A DNA stretch of 64,000 nucleotides from Sclerodactyla briareus (taxonomy: Eukaryota > Echinodermata > Holothuroidea > Dendrochirotida > Sclerodactylidae). Location of the stretch: the NCBI GenBank assembly GCA_026419785.1, contig JAODTK010000178.1, forward strand, positions 186,001 to 250,000, written 5' to 3'. A program made the position numbers and the translations under genes. Of this stretch, positions 20,690 to 32,157 are shown piece by piece. Below the pieces are notes generated by a model. The model saw only the letters and a list, made by a program, of their open reading frames with translations. It did not search any database and was not told the origin of the DNA. The first letter of the stretch is position 1; every line of letters starts with the position of its first letter.

Positions 20690-21995
20690 GAAGGATCCCA
20701 CCCACGGCGGAAAGCGCGGGGGGGATGCGGGGATTTACCCCCCACTTGAGTAGGGGATTCCTGTACAAACACCCCCCCCCCCCCATTTTTTGTCATGTCA
20801 CCATATTATTTTTGACAATGATACATTCTATTGACCAATTCTCCATTTTTCATTACCACAAAACTTTGTATTGAGTTTGAGGCGACCACTGGAGAGCCTG
20901 AGCTCATTACCTCAGTTACCACAGCCAATACACTGTCATTTACCTGACGTCCTAAACTACCCTATCTGATTCGATTTTCCATGGCAAACTAATGGACCAG
21001 GGGTTCCCAACCTGTGGTACGCGTACCCAGTGGCCATTGGGACTTTCACGATGGTAAGCGGGGGTGGTTACACCAGTGTGCGCCATTCTTTCGCATTTAT
21101 TTTAGTCGCCTCATGCATCTGGCACGAGGAAAATTTGACTTCTAATGAGCTATATTGCACCAGATGCTATGGGGACTAATTATTTAAAAAACAAAAATGA
21201 CAAAGGGGGGAGGAAGATTCCCCCTCACATGGACCCCGTCACCTCCTCGTCCACAATCTGAACTCTGCTTGTCGGCGATGGGGTGGTCATCAAGAAACAT
21301 CCCTAGCACCGACTGGAGCTGGAAAAATATTTTCTGGTAAAAATGTTTCTGATTTCATACAAAAATTCAGACACAAGAAATGCCAATCAAGAGATAGTTC
21401 CAAAGCAGTACGTTTTAAAAACGTTCCTACATGCAATTACTGCATCTGGGAAGTCCTTGTGGAGGCCTTTTTTTTATATTTTACCCCCGCGCACTATGGT
21501 GGCACTACGACAATATGGAATGGTACCCCAGTTGGAAAAAAGGTTGGAAAAACCTGGTATAGCGGTAATAATGTGGAGAAACTGGCCGAAACATTTAGAT
21601 CGGGCTCGGAGACGAGCCAAAATGTGTTTGGAAAGATTTTAAAAACTGGGAGCTCCATCACACACGCCCAACGCATGTAACTTGATCGTCTTATCACTTA
21701 ATTGGAATATATTTGCCTGTGAATGAACTGTCGGTAGGTCTGGCCTCATTAACATAACAGGTGATGATTGTCTTAATTATTAGTGTCTGGCGTCCTGAAA
21801 CTGAATCAAATGTTTAGAGCTATCAAAGATGCAACAATTCGCTTTAACAATCTACAAATCGTGGATAATAATTCATTCTGAAGCTGAGTAAAACCACAGC
21901 GAAAAAAACCTCAAGTGTGGTTCCGGGCTTCTTGGAGGTTGTGAAAAGCGAAACATTTTATTGTACGTTCCACGCCAACCTATGATGGCGCTACG
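20690..21995 (+). mobile_element. hAT-related interspersed element, copy A (internally rearranged)
   Basis: Blocks from 20,700-20,990 and 21,540-21,990 match, in order, 62,060-62,320 and 62,945-63,365. Shared parts include the GC-rich hairpin head (GGGGGATGCGGGG and CCCCCCACTT), the ACCCTATCTGATTCGATTTT block, and the later AATGTGGAGAAACTGGC and CTCATTAACATAACA blocks. The middle differs. Copy A has, at about 20,999, CAGGGGTTCCCAACCTGTGG, which looks like a terminal repeat of hAT/Charlie-like elements, and lacks most of the transposase-like middle of copy B. No complete transposase frame is present. Confidence 0.6.
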
Positions 21996-22289
21996 CTAAA
22001 TAGTCAACTAGCAAAATAATCCCCCCCCCCACGTTGAAAACAAAAAATCTAAGCCCCCTGATTCACCCCATGCTACTGACGACGTTAGGGTGTTAAGGGT
22101 ATTTGTAGAGTGAACAAATAGTTAAATAGTTAGGCATATAGCTTGACCTTTTTACTGGATATAATTTTATCCAAACCGGATTGGCCCCTGCCCAACTCTT
22201 CAAGTGTGGTAAAGGCCTGCCCTTCAACGCGATGCTTTTTGTCTGGAGTGCCATTCAGTTTGCTATAATCTGTCGTGTACGGCTTGGCA

Positions 22290-22480
22290 GTGGGATTTAT
22301 GCTGAAAGATGTATGGTGGGAGAGATGCCTTACCTAATGGGGAATGCATCATCTCACCTAAGCGAGGGTGTTACATTTCGTAAGCTTGGCCAGGTGGGAA
22401 TTTCTGACTGAAAGATGTATGGTGGTGAGGATGCCTTACCCTAAATGAAGGGAATGCATGCTCTCACCTATGTAGGGGTA
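22290..22480. repeat. Two-copy direct repeat of ~85-100 bp
   Basis: CTGAAAGATGTATGGTGGGAGAG through GAATGCATCATCTCACCTA-G-GAGGG is repeated about 105 bases later as CTGAAAGATGTATGGTGGTGAG through GAATGCATGCTCTCACCTATGTAGGGG. Both halves end in a G-rich stretch. No coding role is seen. Confidence 0.7.
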
Positions 22481-23900
22481 CCCATTTTAAATCCATATTT
22501 AGTAATGTTAAGTTAGAAAAAACAAGATTAAATAGATTTTCTGTGTTAAAGTTGTTTTAGGTGTTTCGAAAACCAACCAATCAAAATTTGGAGATTTTCT
22601 AATATGGAACGTATATATGCTTTACGATGACGTTACATGTCAGCCCAAAAACTCATTAGAGTTATGAAAAAACAGAACTAAATAAGATTTGTTGTGATTT
22701 TCTTACATGTACTGTGCAGTAATGAAAGACAATCTACATTTTTTTTTACTGGTGCGCCACATTGGAAAGTGTGTTCAGTCTTCAGGTGACCACACCATTT
22801 ATAGATTATAGATTATAGCGTAGGCATAGGCTTTGTTACTGTAGGCTTTCAACTTGGCCACTATTTGACTGACATGCCACGCAAAATATTCAGTGTGAAC
22901 TAAGCCCTACATCATGTGTTCCACAATGGCCAGTTGTCAACCTTGTGCAAGTACAAGCCTAGCATATTCATTCACTCACAACTTCATTTTTACTTCACAT
23001 ATTACATTAAATTGTATAGGCCTGAGTTAGGCTAGATAAAACAAATATTAAACTTGGTTGACATAGCTTAAGATAATGAACCCGGCATTTTACTAATTAG
23101 CTCCACATAGCCTAGTATTCTGATACTTTTAAAGTACAATTGAAACAAAGTTTCTTCAAAACCCTAGTCACACTCGCATCGTCTTAATACCTGCATTGCA
23201 GCAACAGGTGTGTGTTGGGATGTGAAGAGGACAGCGACGTGTTTATTGTTATGGAGGCCTATGCCTAATTATTTGTGCAGGATCCTGGGCCCTAGGCCTA
23301 TGTACAGTACAGAGCATGAATCAGGATAAGTAGCGAGCCAGGGACTAGCCCACGTTAGGCCTGTAAAGGGTAGCCTAAAGAACCTTTACTTTCCTAGTAC
23401 TATGAAACTCGTACGTTACTTGTCCGTTACGTACCTAACCATAAGGTAATATTTACGCTTCATAACTTCTAACCATTGAACTAAAGCCCTCGTCTGGACA
23501 GAGGAAAAAAACTTACTTAGCCTGGCTATCACACTGAAATGTGCGTGCACGCGAACGCTGTGATAACTTTCAAAGTCTGGTTGGTTTGTTGCATGTTTTG
23601 TAATTGTGTCAGGAAACACTATGAGCAAGTCGGATCTGTTGTTGTTTACATTGGTATGACCTCGGGTCAATGGTTTTGGTGACGTCATGAACATTAAGTA
23701 ATCGCAATAAATCGCCCAAAATACCGCTTCTACCAAATAATTACAAACGTTTCCAAGTCCTTGAACGTATTAGGATGTTTACGCAAAGAGGGCGGCTGAA
23801 ACACAGGGAAATCGACGTCTCAAATCATTACTTCAAAACACATATGAAACACGATTGAGGTTCCACCCAAAGCTTTCGTCGTGTGATCATCTCATTCGTC
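22480..23900. other. Intergenic DNA, no gene supported
   Basis: This is AT-rich to moderately mixed sequence. A 106-codon minus-strand frame (23,416-23,736) shows no family motif and no strong splice or start context. Nothing else could be supported. Confidence 0.4.
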
Positions 23901-23914
23901 TAGGGTTCGTCTCA

Positions 23915-24149
23915 CAAAGTCTATATAACGAATGACGTAACCTAATCTGGTCGTCCTTTGTTCAGTTATTCCAAACCCAGCGGTCGATACGGTTACCGGT
24001 ATCGTAGGCTATACGGCACATCGTCACTATGATGGAGGGTACTGCAAAAATCCGTCAGTCGATTCTACAGTGGACTAAGATTTTTTTCCGGAAACGTACC
24101 CGTACCTTATTCGCCGGACGTGTTGTGCGAGACAATTTTGCCTATTGAA
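23915..24149 (+). promoter_or_regulatory. Promoter-like TATA plus CRE-like site with a short downstream ORF
   Basis: TATATAA (23,923) and the CRE-like TGACGTAA (23,933-23,940) precede a CpG-richer stretch. An ATG at 24,032 opens a 38-codon basic frame (MEGTAKIRQSIL...) ending near 24,149. About 300 bases further on there is an outward-facing minus-strand start with a good splice donor. Together these could mark a bidirectional promoter. The evidence is motif-level only. Confidence 0.25.
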
Positions 24150-24348
24150 TGAAATAGAGAGGATTGTTATACTTCTCAAGCCAGTTATATGTACTAGTGT
24201 AATGCCGTCGTGAGAAAGAGCGGGTAGTGGTGGGGATGGGGTGGTCAGCGAAAGACGAGAAGAGAAATGTAGGGAATTGGTATTCGATGGCACCAGTAAC
24301 ACAGGGAGAAATCATTGTGAATCAATCACTCATCACTAATAGGAGCAT

Positions 24349-24441
24349 AGACTCACCTGGCCTAATTTCTGAGGGTACCAGCGGAGTATGCGCCTATTAC
24401 AATAACGGTACGATGTGGCCGTCAGGCCCGGCGGCGACATT
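24349..24441 (-). CDS. Candidate first coding exon on the minus strand
   Basis: On the minus strand an ATG near 24,441 begins MSPPGLTATSYRYCNRR. It stays open for about 28 codons to a consensus splice donor (CAG|GTGAGT) at about 24,353. Upstream, a TTATAAG box lies in CpG-containing sequence some 55 bases before the ATG. No downstream exon was identified and the protein was not recognised, so this may be chance. Confidence 0.25.
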
Positions 24442-24499
24442 TGTTTTCCGACAGAAAAGAAAGGACAGCGGGCTATCTAGCACTACGCGCTTATAAAGT

Positions 24500-27400
24500 T
24501 ATGCACACAGTTAGACGATTGCATGACGCACGTCTGAATTCCTTCAAATGAGCATTTGCGTGACACTCGTATTTTCAAACAATTCTGAGAGCGGGATTAT
24601 GAAAGAACGAACATAAATCATCCAGGACGCCGGACCCCAACCTGATATTTGAAACTTACCCTGGGGGCCAAAGGATCACCTTACCATCTACACAAAAGAG
24701 GCGTCCCGGCGGGTGAGCCCAAACCACCCACTCCCGTACCGACAGCATGAGGACACGGGTGACGGATACGGCTGGGGAAACATGGCATGGATAATGGCGT
24801 GGGTTTGTATTTAGGTGTGTGGATATTTCCCATAGGGAATCATTTTTCCCCAAAGAGGTCCACCACATCCCCCCTCAGATAGATGGAGTTTAGGTTTGCT
24901 TATAGCACTAAAGGCTTGATGCACCGAAGGCCAACCTGGAAAATTTCCCCTAAGAGGCTATGTGAAATTGCAAAATCAACTCCCAAAATGAGTTGGTGTC
25001 TAGGAGTGCTATAATGCACTCTATTGCATTTAAAACCAGGTGAAAATGCAAACAGATTTCCGAACAGGCTGGATGTCTTAACGACTATATGAATGTTTAA
25101 GATATTGAACCAGATTACATCGTATAGCCACACTGGCAATACGAAAGAAATCCCCCATGAAACCATTGGAAATACAAAAGTGGGTGTTTAGGGGTGTTAT
25201 ATTCACAAACATCGCATCTTAGAGACGATCTGAAAGGCGAGGGAGGGGGACACCAGGAACGCCGCGAGCTTATTCCATACATTACATCCATTCAGCAGAT
25301 ATTGAGAGCAACCAAAAGAATTCATACCAAACCTCCCAGTAATTGCTATTTGTATGCGTTTAAATGTCTCCATACCTCTGGCTGTAGTGAGAACTTTGAG
25401 GGAATCTTTCAAGTTCGGTTGCATCTTCACGCTCAGTGTGTCATCATCGTTAGGTCTTCACGAAATATATCCTGCTGTGTTGTCAACATGTTCCAAAGAT
25501 GACCCCATGTAGAAAACGGGGCACTGCTGATAACGTTGCGGAAAGAAATACGAGGAATAAAGTTACAAAATAGATGCTCCAAGAAATTTCTAGTTCAGGA
25601 CAAGTTTACTGAGCCACCTTTCAAGCTAAGGCAGGAGAAGCATCAAATCAATTGGGCGAACGAGATTGCAAGGGTGTCAACAGGCCGTACCGAGAGATTT
25701 TGTATTGGGGGGGGGGGGGGTCGAGTCGGAACCCAAGGGGAAAAGTGCGCCCTTATTCTTGTGTCCCTCCCTATGGGCGAATAAGGGCCCCATGTATGCA
25801 TGCTGCTGCGAAAAATTGCTAGTATACAGCGCCAAAAAACCTCTACTAAAACTGCCAAAAAAATCAGTTTGTGTTTTTCTTTATGGACGTGGTCATGGGG
25901 GTTCTGATCCCTCCCCCTTACACGGGGGACGCCATGGTCGGTATTGATGTTTCATAATGAAAAAATATAAAAACGAATCAACAACCAGAGATAGCATGGA
26001 ACTGCTCGATTTCAGACAACTTCGACGACTCGAAGCAACGGACCCATCTCTATAATCCGATACTAACACTTACAGTCACAGGACATTTACCAGGATGTGC
26101 GTGAGTGGGGGCCGGCCAGCCCCAAAAACGTACACTGCGGATGACTTCAGGAGGTCTAGTCGATTTGGGTTTTAGTTTCTGCTCACGTCAATTTCATGAG
26201 TCACCATACCCACCGCTCCTCGTTTAATTGCTGAATAATAGGCTAACAGTCTGAATAACACCGGACCTGGTTGATTTCCAAAATTTCACGTGAATTCTGT
26301 TAGCAATTTTTTTTTTATAGAAACTCAATGTCCGTCAAAAGCGTCTGCAATCGCACGCGGGGTTGCCGATCGGTTGCCAGCCCCGTCCATATTGATGCAC
26401 AAAATGAGGGAGTGAAACGACAATCATGAGACGAATGTTTGACATTGACCAGACTCGTGGGTGGGAGGCAATCGATTTGCAGACCCGCCTGCAGGGAGAA
26501 CTGGACTGAAAAGACATTTGGACGATGTCAATGTATGTCAACGGTCGACCTTGGCCCCAGCTGCCCCTTCACGTGACAGATCCAGTTGATGTATTTCCTT
26601 TTCCTAGTCAGGGTACCAATACTAGAATCATGATTGTTTGATATCAGTCGAGTTCAACGAATGTTGCCTACACGTCGGGCTCTCGATTGGCCTTCCAACG
26701 TCTAGTATGTGGAGGGTATTGGAATTTTCCAACATTCGCAACTGTGGATCTGCGGGAATCCTAATCAAACAGACTAAGAAGGACAAGGAACACAAGTGGG
26801 GTAAGCAATAAGTTCAAGGCTAGTACACCATCATCGTCGTTAGTTTACAGCGCTGACAGGACCTGGCATGGTTCAGGAAGGTTAGAGATGTCGGGGTATG
26901 TTGGTTTTAGATTCATGACAATCCAAATTTAAATGTTAACTGTGTCGGTCATGCAATCCAGTTGATCGAAGCGGGCCGCCTTGATGGCTCAAGCCCATAG
27001 CAGTGCAGCTTCAAAGGTACCCCATGTTAGGGCATGGGCGGTCGATCCTGGGGGACACGCCCCCCCCCCCCACTATTGAAGTGGGGGGATAATCACAGAA
27101 CCCCCCCCCTCCTCATTACTTTTTATACTGGTGAAGATCGAATTACATGCCGTTACACCCGTATATTCGTTAAAGTGTCCGTGGGATGAAAATATTGAGG
27201 AAGCATCCTCACAAAGACCACAGTAGCCAGATCCGAACTGATTGTCAAAATTTCCGCGCGCTACGCGCGGGGAGGACAATTGTTATACCTCCTGTTTCTA
27301 GAGTGCCGTGATGAGCTATGTGCACCTGCCAAAACACAATCTTCACTAAGCTTTGGGGTATCTACATAGCAGCGGAACTCAAGGGATCAGTAAGGGGTAT

Positions 27401-30400
27401 CAATCCTCCATAGGCGACCCTTCCCGTTCTCTCCGAGCCTCTCGTTTTTTTTCTTTTTTTTTGATGTCAAGGAAGATACAAGGAATGTTCGGTCCGTTTC
27501 GGATCCGATAGTTGTTTGCTGTCATATTGCACTCAATTTGAACCATATATATCTTGCACTTGATTTCAACAAAAACCACTTCGTGGCCCATCATGATGGT
27601 TCGAAACGAAAAAGCCAAATAATTGTGGAGGCGCTCTCGCGATATGTCCTGCATTGTTAATGCGCTATATAGGAATGAAGTATTGTATGTAACTGGAACC
27701 CAAGCAGAAGGTAATTTAGCAAAGATGAAAAGCATTTTTTAAATCATAGGCTATACCACGAATACCGTGAAAGCTAGACCTTTCGACTTTTGTGTGTGAT
27801 ACCTCCATGAAATTGCCCAAAATTTCGAACAACTTTGATATTCAGTCAAAATTTTCCGTCGAAGAAAAGGGTGCGAGGCCAAAACAAAAAGTTCTATCTG
27901 GGTTCTCTAGATGGGTTACCGATGGGACTCCCAGGCCTGTCCCCTGACCCCAACCGAGGACCTCGGTGGTCCCAAGAGGATTCAGACCAATAATCAAAAA
28001 AGAGGAGAAGACGTCCTTTGGGCAGACATTTTGGCACAAGAAATCACATTTTAGAGCCTGGACTTTGCGCCCTAACTAAAGCCAAAACTTTGCAAAGAGA
28101 CGGGTAAACACGAAGACCCCTCTCACAGCGCCCTAATCAGGTTAGCTTCTCGCCAAGTCAGAAAGGTCCTTACGTCACTGCTTGACGCAGAGTGAAAATG
28201 AGATCTAAGACATAATTGACAGATTCTAAGTGTTAGTTCTTTTTGCAACATGAAATCACATGACACCTACTAAGTGGCAGGGCAAAAATACCATCACCCA
28301 ATAAATCATTGAGCCAAGCCCCAGCATGGACAGAGTAACTAAGCTACATAGTTGTCAAAATTTACTAATTGTAAATTCCAAACTGCTTTGCTTTCTGGCT
28401 AAGCGCATGTTTTACTGAGAAGAGAATTCAGGCAGAAACATGACAATACTTCGGGGAAAATTTGGTCAGGAGGAAAAAAGCAAAAAAAGTGAAGGAAATG
28501 CTTAAAATGTCTGCTGACTGGGCTGAATTTCTATCAATGCCCGAAAACGGCATTTTTCCGAGCGCTGTGCGGGGTGTTGTTCGGTCGTTCATATTTAGGC
28601 AAAACATATTCTGCCGAAATTAGAATGTTTGAAAATGGTCTCCAGTTCACTAGTTCCATATGCGGACCCCATGTGAAGATCTGGACCAAAACTAGGGACC
28701 ACATAGGAAGATACCCATTGTTTCTCACAGAGTTCGGGATTTTAAACCGAATTAAAAGGAAAAAGTGCAAAATTTCAAGTGTATCGAGAGCAAAAGCGTT
28801 CTTCTACCAGGTGTGTAAATTGGATTTGTAAGTGGTTCGAATAATTTGTTCACTCAAATATGTCAGGAAACCGTGGGGGAGACTCCCCCCCCCCCGATTT
28901 TTTCTGGATGAATGAAAAATTCGGCAAAAATCATGCGTAAATTGGAAGAAAAAGGGTATTATAAAGTGGAAAGATGCCTGAATCTTCGAAGAAAACAAAT
29001 CGCGGCTTGCGCGCGCTGGTTACTGTCCCGAGACGGAATTGAAATTCAGCAAGGCAAAATTATCAGACCCCCAAATGGAATGGGTTCCGTACGCCTATGG
29101 GCTTTTCACTTCGATCCCACCAGGAAACGTTCGGTAGACCCCTTGATCCCCGCACACAAAAACAGATGAAAAAGTACTAAAAATGATCCATAGTGATAAG
29201 CCATAAATCATCTAGTATGCCACAATGACAACTTTTTGTTTGGTTATCTCTTATCGAATCACAATGTAGATGGGTGCTATTGAGCCTGGCAAGTGAGTTT
29301 TCGGCATCTGGGGGTATGAAAAGCTAAAACTTTCTTCACGATTCCCGCGACAACTGATGGTGGGGCTCCGCGTAGATGGTCAATTGCATTCGATGTGCCC
29401 CCCCCACACTTTTCTAAAACAGATACGACGCACCATGTGTTAGGGTGATTGGATAGGTTCATGCATTGATATTTGCTCAAAAATCAGGCTATCAGAAGCA
29501 GTGGGTAAGTAGCTTGTGCTTCCAGTGCATGTCTCTCTACACGAAGACATTATGTCATTATAGTTTATAGAGCTGTAATTGTAAATTCGTTAAGGGACAT
29601 TGGCCAATTCGTTACAAGTTCCTGTGGACACAATCATACTTCACAGTTCATTGGTAATTCTTAACTGACATGGCCCTCCTGTCAATATGTCAATATATTT
29701 ATTACAAAAACACATCACAGGAAAAATGTGCATATTTGTTCTAAATCAGACTTACTTGCATTTATTCATTTAATGTTCACAACCACCCGACTCCCAACGA
29801 GCAAAAGGTAATTATTTTTTTTTCTTTTCGGTAATTGGGAATATGTAGAGCAATGATGAAAATGAATTATGGCTATAAGTTCCGCCCCAAAATTTGTTTC
29901 AGGCAAGACAAAAGAATGAACATCAGAAAAATACGTTAGGATTTGTTATACACTGAACATATTTCAAATTCCCAGGTACCTTACAAAATTAAATGGAAAA
30001 AATATATATTTGTTTAATAAATTGAAAGCTTACGTTTTTCATTTTAAAATACCAATATGCATTTCATACCAGAAATTAACTGGTAAAATCTTAATAGAAA
30101 AGTAAATCAAAGCCACGTGGCATATAAACAACAATTGCATAGGAAATAACTATCTAGACAACTCACATCACGACTGCTGAATTAATTATCAGTCTAATTT
30201 CATGTCTAATTTTAGGTGATTATCACCCAAACTAGTTATTCCTCTGTTGGGAAGAATTCTACCCAGGCCTAACGATAGAGGGTATCTATGGTGATACATA
30301 CATGTTTAAGCAAACAAGGCTTGTCTGAAATTAGGTCAAATGTAGCTTGCTTACTATGATAGGGATGGGTATGGCCTAGACTACCTTCTGTGATCCTTAC

Positions 30401-30790
30401 ACCGTAACCTGTCAGGATGTATCAGATTGGTACTGCGGGCACAACCACTATAATGATCCCTTACTCGGATATTCAGTTAAATAAACATTAATGAATATCA
30501 GATCAAGATTATAATTCACAGACCCAGGTACACATTGTGGAAATCGAGGGAGGAATAGCGGCCAAAGGGAAAGACCCTTTCTTCAAAACGAGCAGCAAAA
30601 TAAGGACAATGTTTACCCGGTACTGCATCCAGCAAATGAATTCACTAATGACTGGTTTAGGACAATTAAAAATCCAAGAAATTATACCAGCTACTTATAA
30701 TAGCCACATTTTATAGTACACAGAAACAATATAGCTTTGAAGAGTTTGTAACCTAACATCAGCACTGACTTCATGCTCATGAAGACGAGC
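24500..30790. other. Long repeat-rich intergenic region, no gene supported
   Basis: Many 60-100-codon frames occur on both strands but overlap and carry no domain. GC-rich hairpin repeats with facing G and C runs occur at about 25,706-25,930, 27,050-27,110 and 28,873-28,900, and a CGCGCGCTACGCGCG palindrome lies at about 27,255. From 29,200 to 30,790 the DNA is AT-rich and I see nothing in it. Confidence 0.45.
27045..27115. repeat. GC-rich inverted repeat (facing G and C runs)
   Basis: GGGGGACACGCCCCCC, then CACTATTGAAGTGGGGGG, then a C run. Similar heads occur at 20,710-20,790, 28,873-28,895, 61,360-61,385 and 62,062-62,130, so this is a dispersed family, at least partly the head of the hAT-related element. 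Confidence 0.55.
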
Positions 30791-30807
30791 TCGCTACCAT
30801 TGATCAT

Positions 30808-31310
30808 GATATCTGTGAGTAACACTTCATTATTAGATCGATGCTCTCTGTGAGTAACACTGCATTAGTCGATGAGCTCTGTGAGTAACACTGCGTAAGC
30901 TCAATTATCTCTTGTGGAACACTGCAGTAGCTTTATGAGCTATTGAGTAACATGCGTTAGCTCAATGATCTCTGTGAGTAACACTGCATAGCAATGACCT
31001 CTGTGAGTAACACTACATTAGCTCTCAATGACTCTGTGAGTAACACTGCATTTAGCACGCTTATCTGCTGTGAGTAACACGGCATTAGCTCTAGGATCTC
31101 TGTGAGTAACACTGCATTAGCTTGATGATCTCTGTGAGTAACACTGCATAGCCAATGACCTCTGGAGTAACACTGAATTAGCTCAAGACCTCTGTGAGTA
31201 AACTTACATACTCAATTGATCCTGTGAGTAACACTGCGTTAGCGCGATGATCTCTGTGAGTTACACTGCATTAGCCGATGATTTTGTGAGTAACCACGCG
31301 TAGCTCTAGA
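30808..31310. repeat. Minisatellite, ~32-bp unit, about 15 copies
   Basis: The unit is close to CTCTGTGAGTAACACTGCAT followed by TAGCTCGATGAT. Units differ by base changes in the variable half and by single-base losses. It lies about 0.7 kb beyond the DUOX stop codon, in the gene's 3' flank. Confidence 0.9.
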
Positions 31311-32013
31311 AATGTGGTATTAGCCTGTACTAGCCAAGTTTACTCCAAAAGTCCTCAGGTTGGAATGAAGAATCAGTCCATTACTAGTTTCCCATCTTTT
31401 GATCACAGTTGCACAAACTTCCATCACTCAAAACTGTGGATTATGAAAAAGAATATACATAAACAGGGGAACATCCCATAAGGTGACATTTACCCAGATA
31501 ATAAGTTTCTTGATCTATTTTATTTCAGTTAAACCCGATTTAGAACAGGGTCTCCCTGCCCCCCCCAACCACCCTTCACTGTAATCATGCAGAATATATT
31601 ATAAAGTTATATGATCCAAAATGAGTATTACAACTCATAAAAGCCATCAAATTATAATGTGGTGATCAAAAATGGAATTCTCTGGGCCAAGTCAAAGTTA
31701 ACTGGACAGAGAAGTGATTAACACTAAGTAGAAAAATCAGTCACAAAAAAATGATGGGGGCCAACAACTCATCTATGCATTTGTATGCAACTCTGCAGTA
31801 TATAAATAGAGGGAACGAGTCTCTTGCTGGTGGGCCAATCTTCTTACAGTGTGAATGAAGCAGCGCCACCATACTCAATGATATTAGAATGATGTTGGAG
31901 AAATGATGTGATGAAAAGCAAAACACCTCAAAAATTGCATTCAGTATTCAATTATTACTATACAAATGGGAAGTAAATTCTTCTTTGCCCGCGTGTTGCA
32001 CCATTTGTGGGCC
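31311..32013. other. DUOX 3' flank or 3' UTR region
   Basis: This region immediately follows the DUOX stop on the minus strand. A few A/T-rich stretches could hold a polyadenylation signal (for example AATATA or ATTATA types read on the minus strand) but no clear AATAAA with a downstream GU-rich tract was identified. No other feature is seen apart from a short C run near 31,560. Confidence 0.3.
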
Positions 32014-32157
32014 TTAAGAAGTTTTCGTAGTGGTGCATTGAATGCTGCGCCGTCAGATTGTTTGAGCTCCACACCGGCCTTTTCACGTTGCTAGTCCATA
32101 CCTGGCGTCCCACGCTGAAACCCCAAATCCTTGTGGCCAGGTTGGTTGAAAATGAAC
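32014..32157 (-). CDS. DUOX: DUOX last exon: NADPH-binding C-terminus
   Basis: Acceptor TTAG at 32,158-32,159. The exon carries the Cys-Gly-containing nucleotide-binding segment in a damaged frame (about 32,110-32,125), then NV(E)KA, and ends HHYENF, the strictly conserved DUOX C-terminus. As given, HHYENF runs into Leu-Arg instead of a stop. Dropping one T in the TTCTTAA run would place a TAA exactly after Phe, so a one-base insertion error is likely. At least three other shifts are present in this short exon. Confidence 0.85.

Noticed and set aside
24900..25502. Overlapping frames of 88-102 codons
   Set aside because: Both strands are open over the same stretch without motifs; probably chance or repeat-derived.
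28912..29169. 85-codon basic plus-strand ORF
   Set aside because: Basic helix-like start, but it overlaps a minus frame and contains a GCGCGCGC repeat; no homology recognised.
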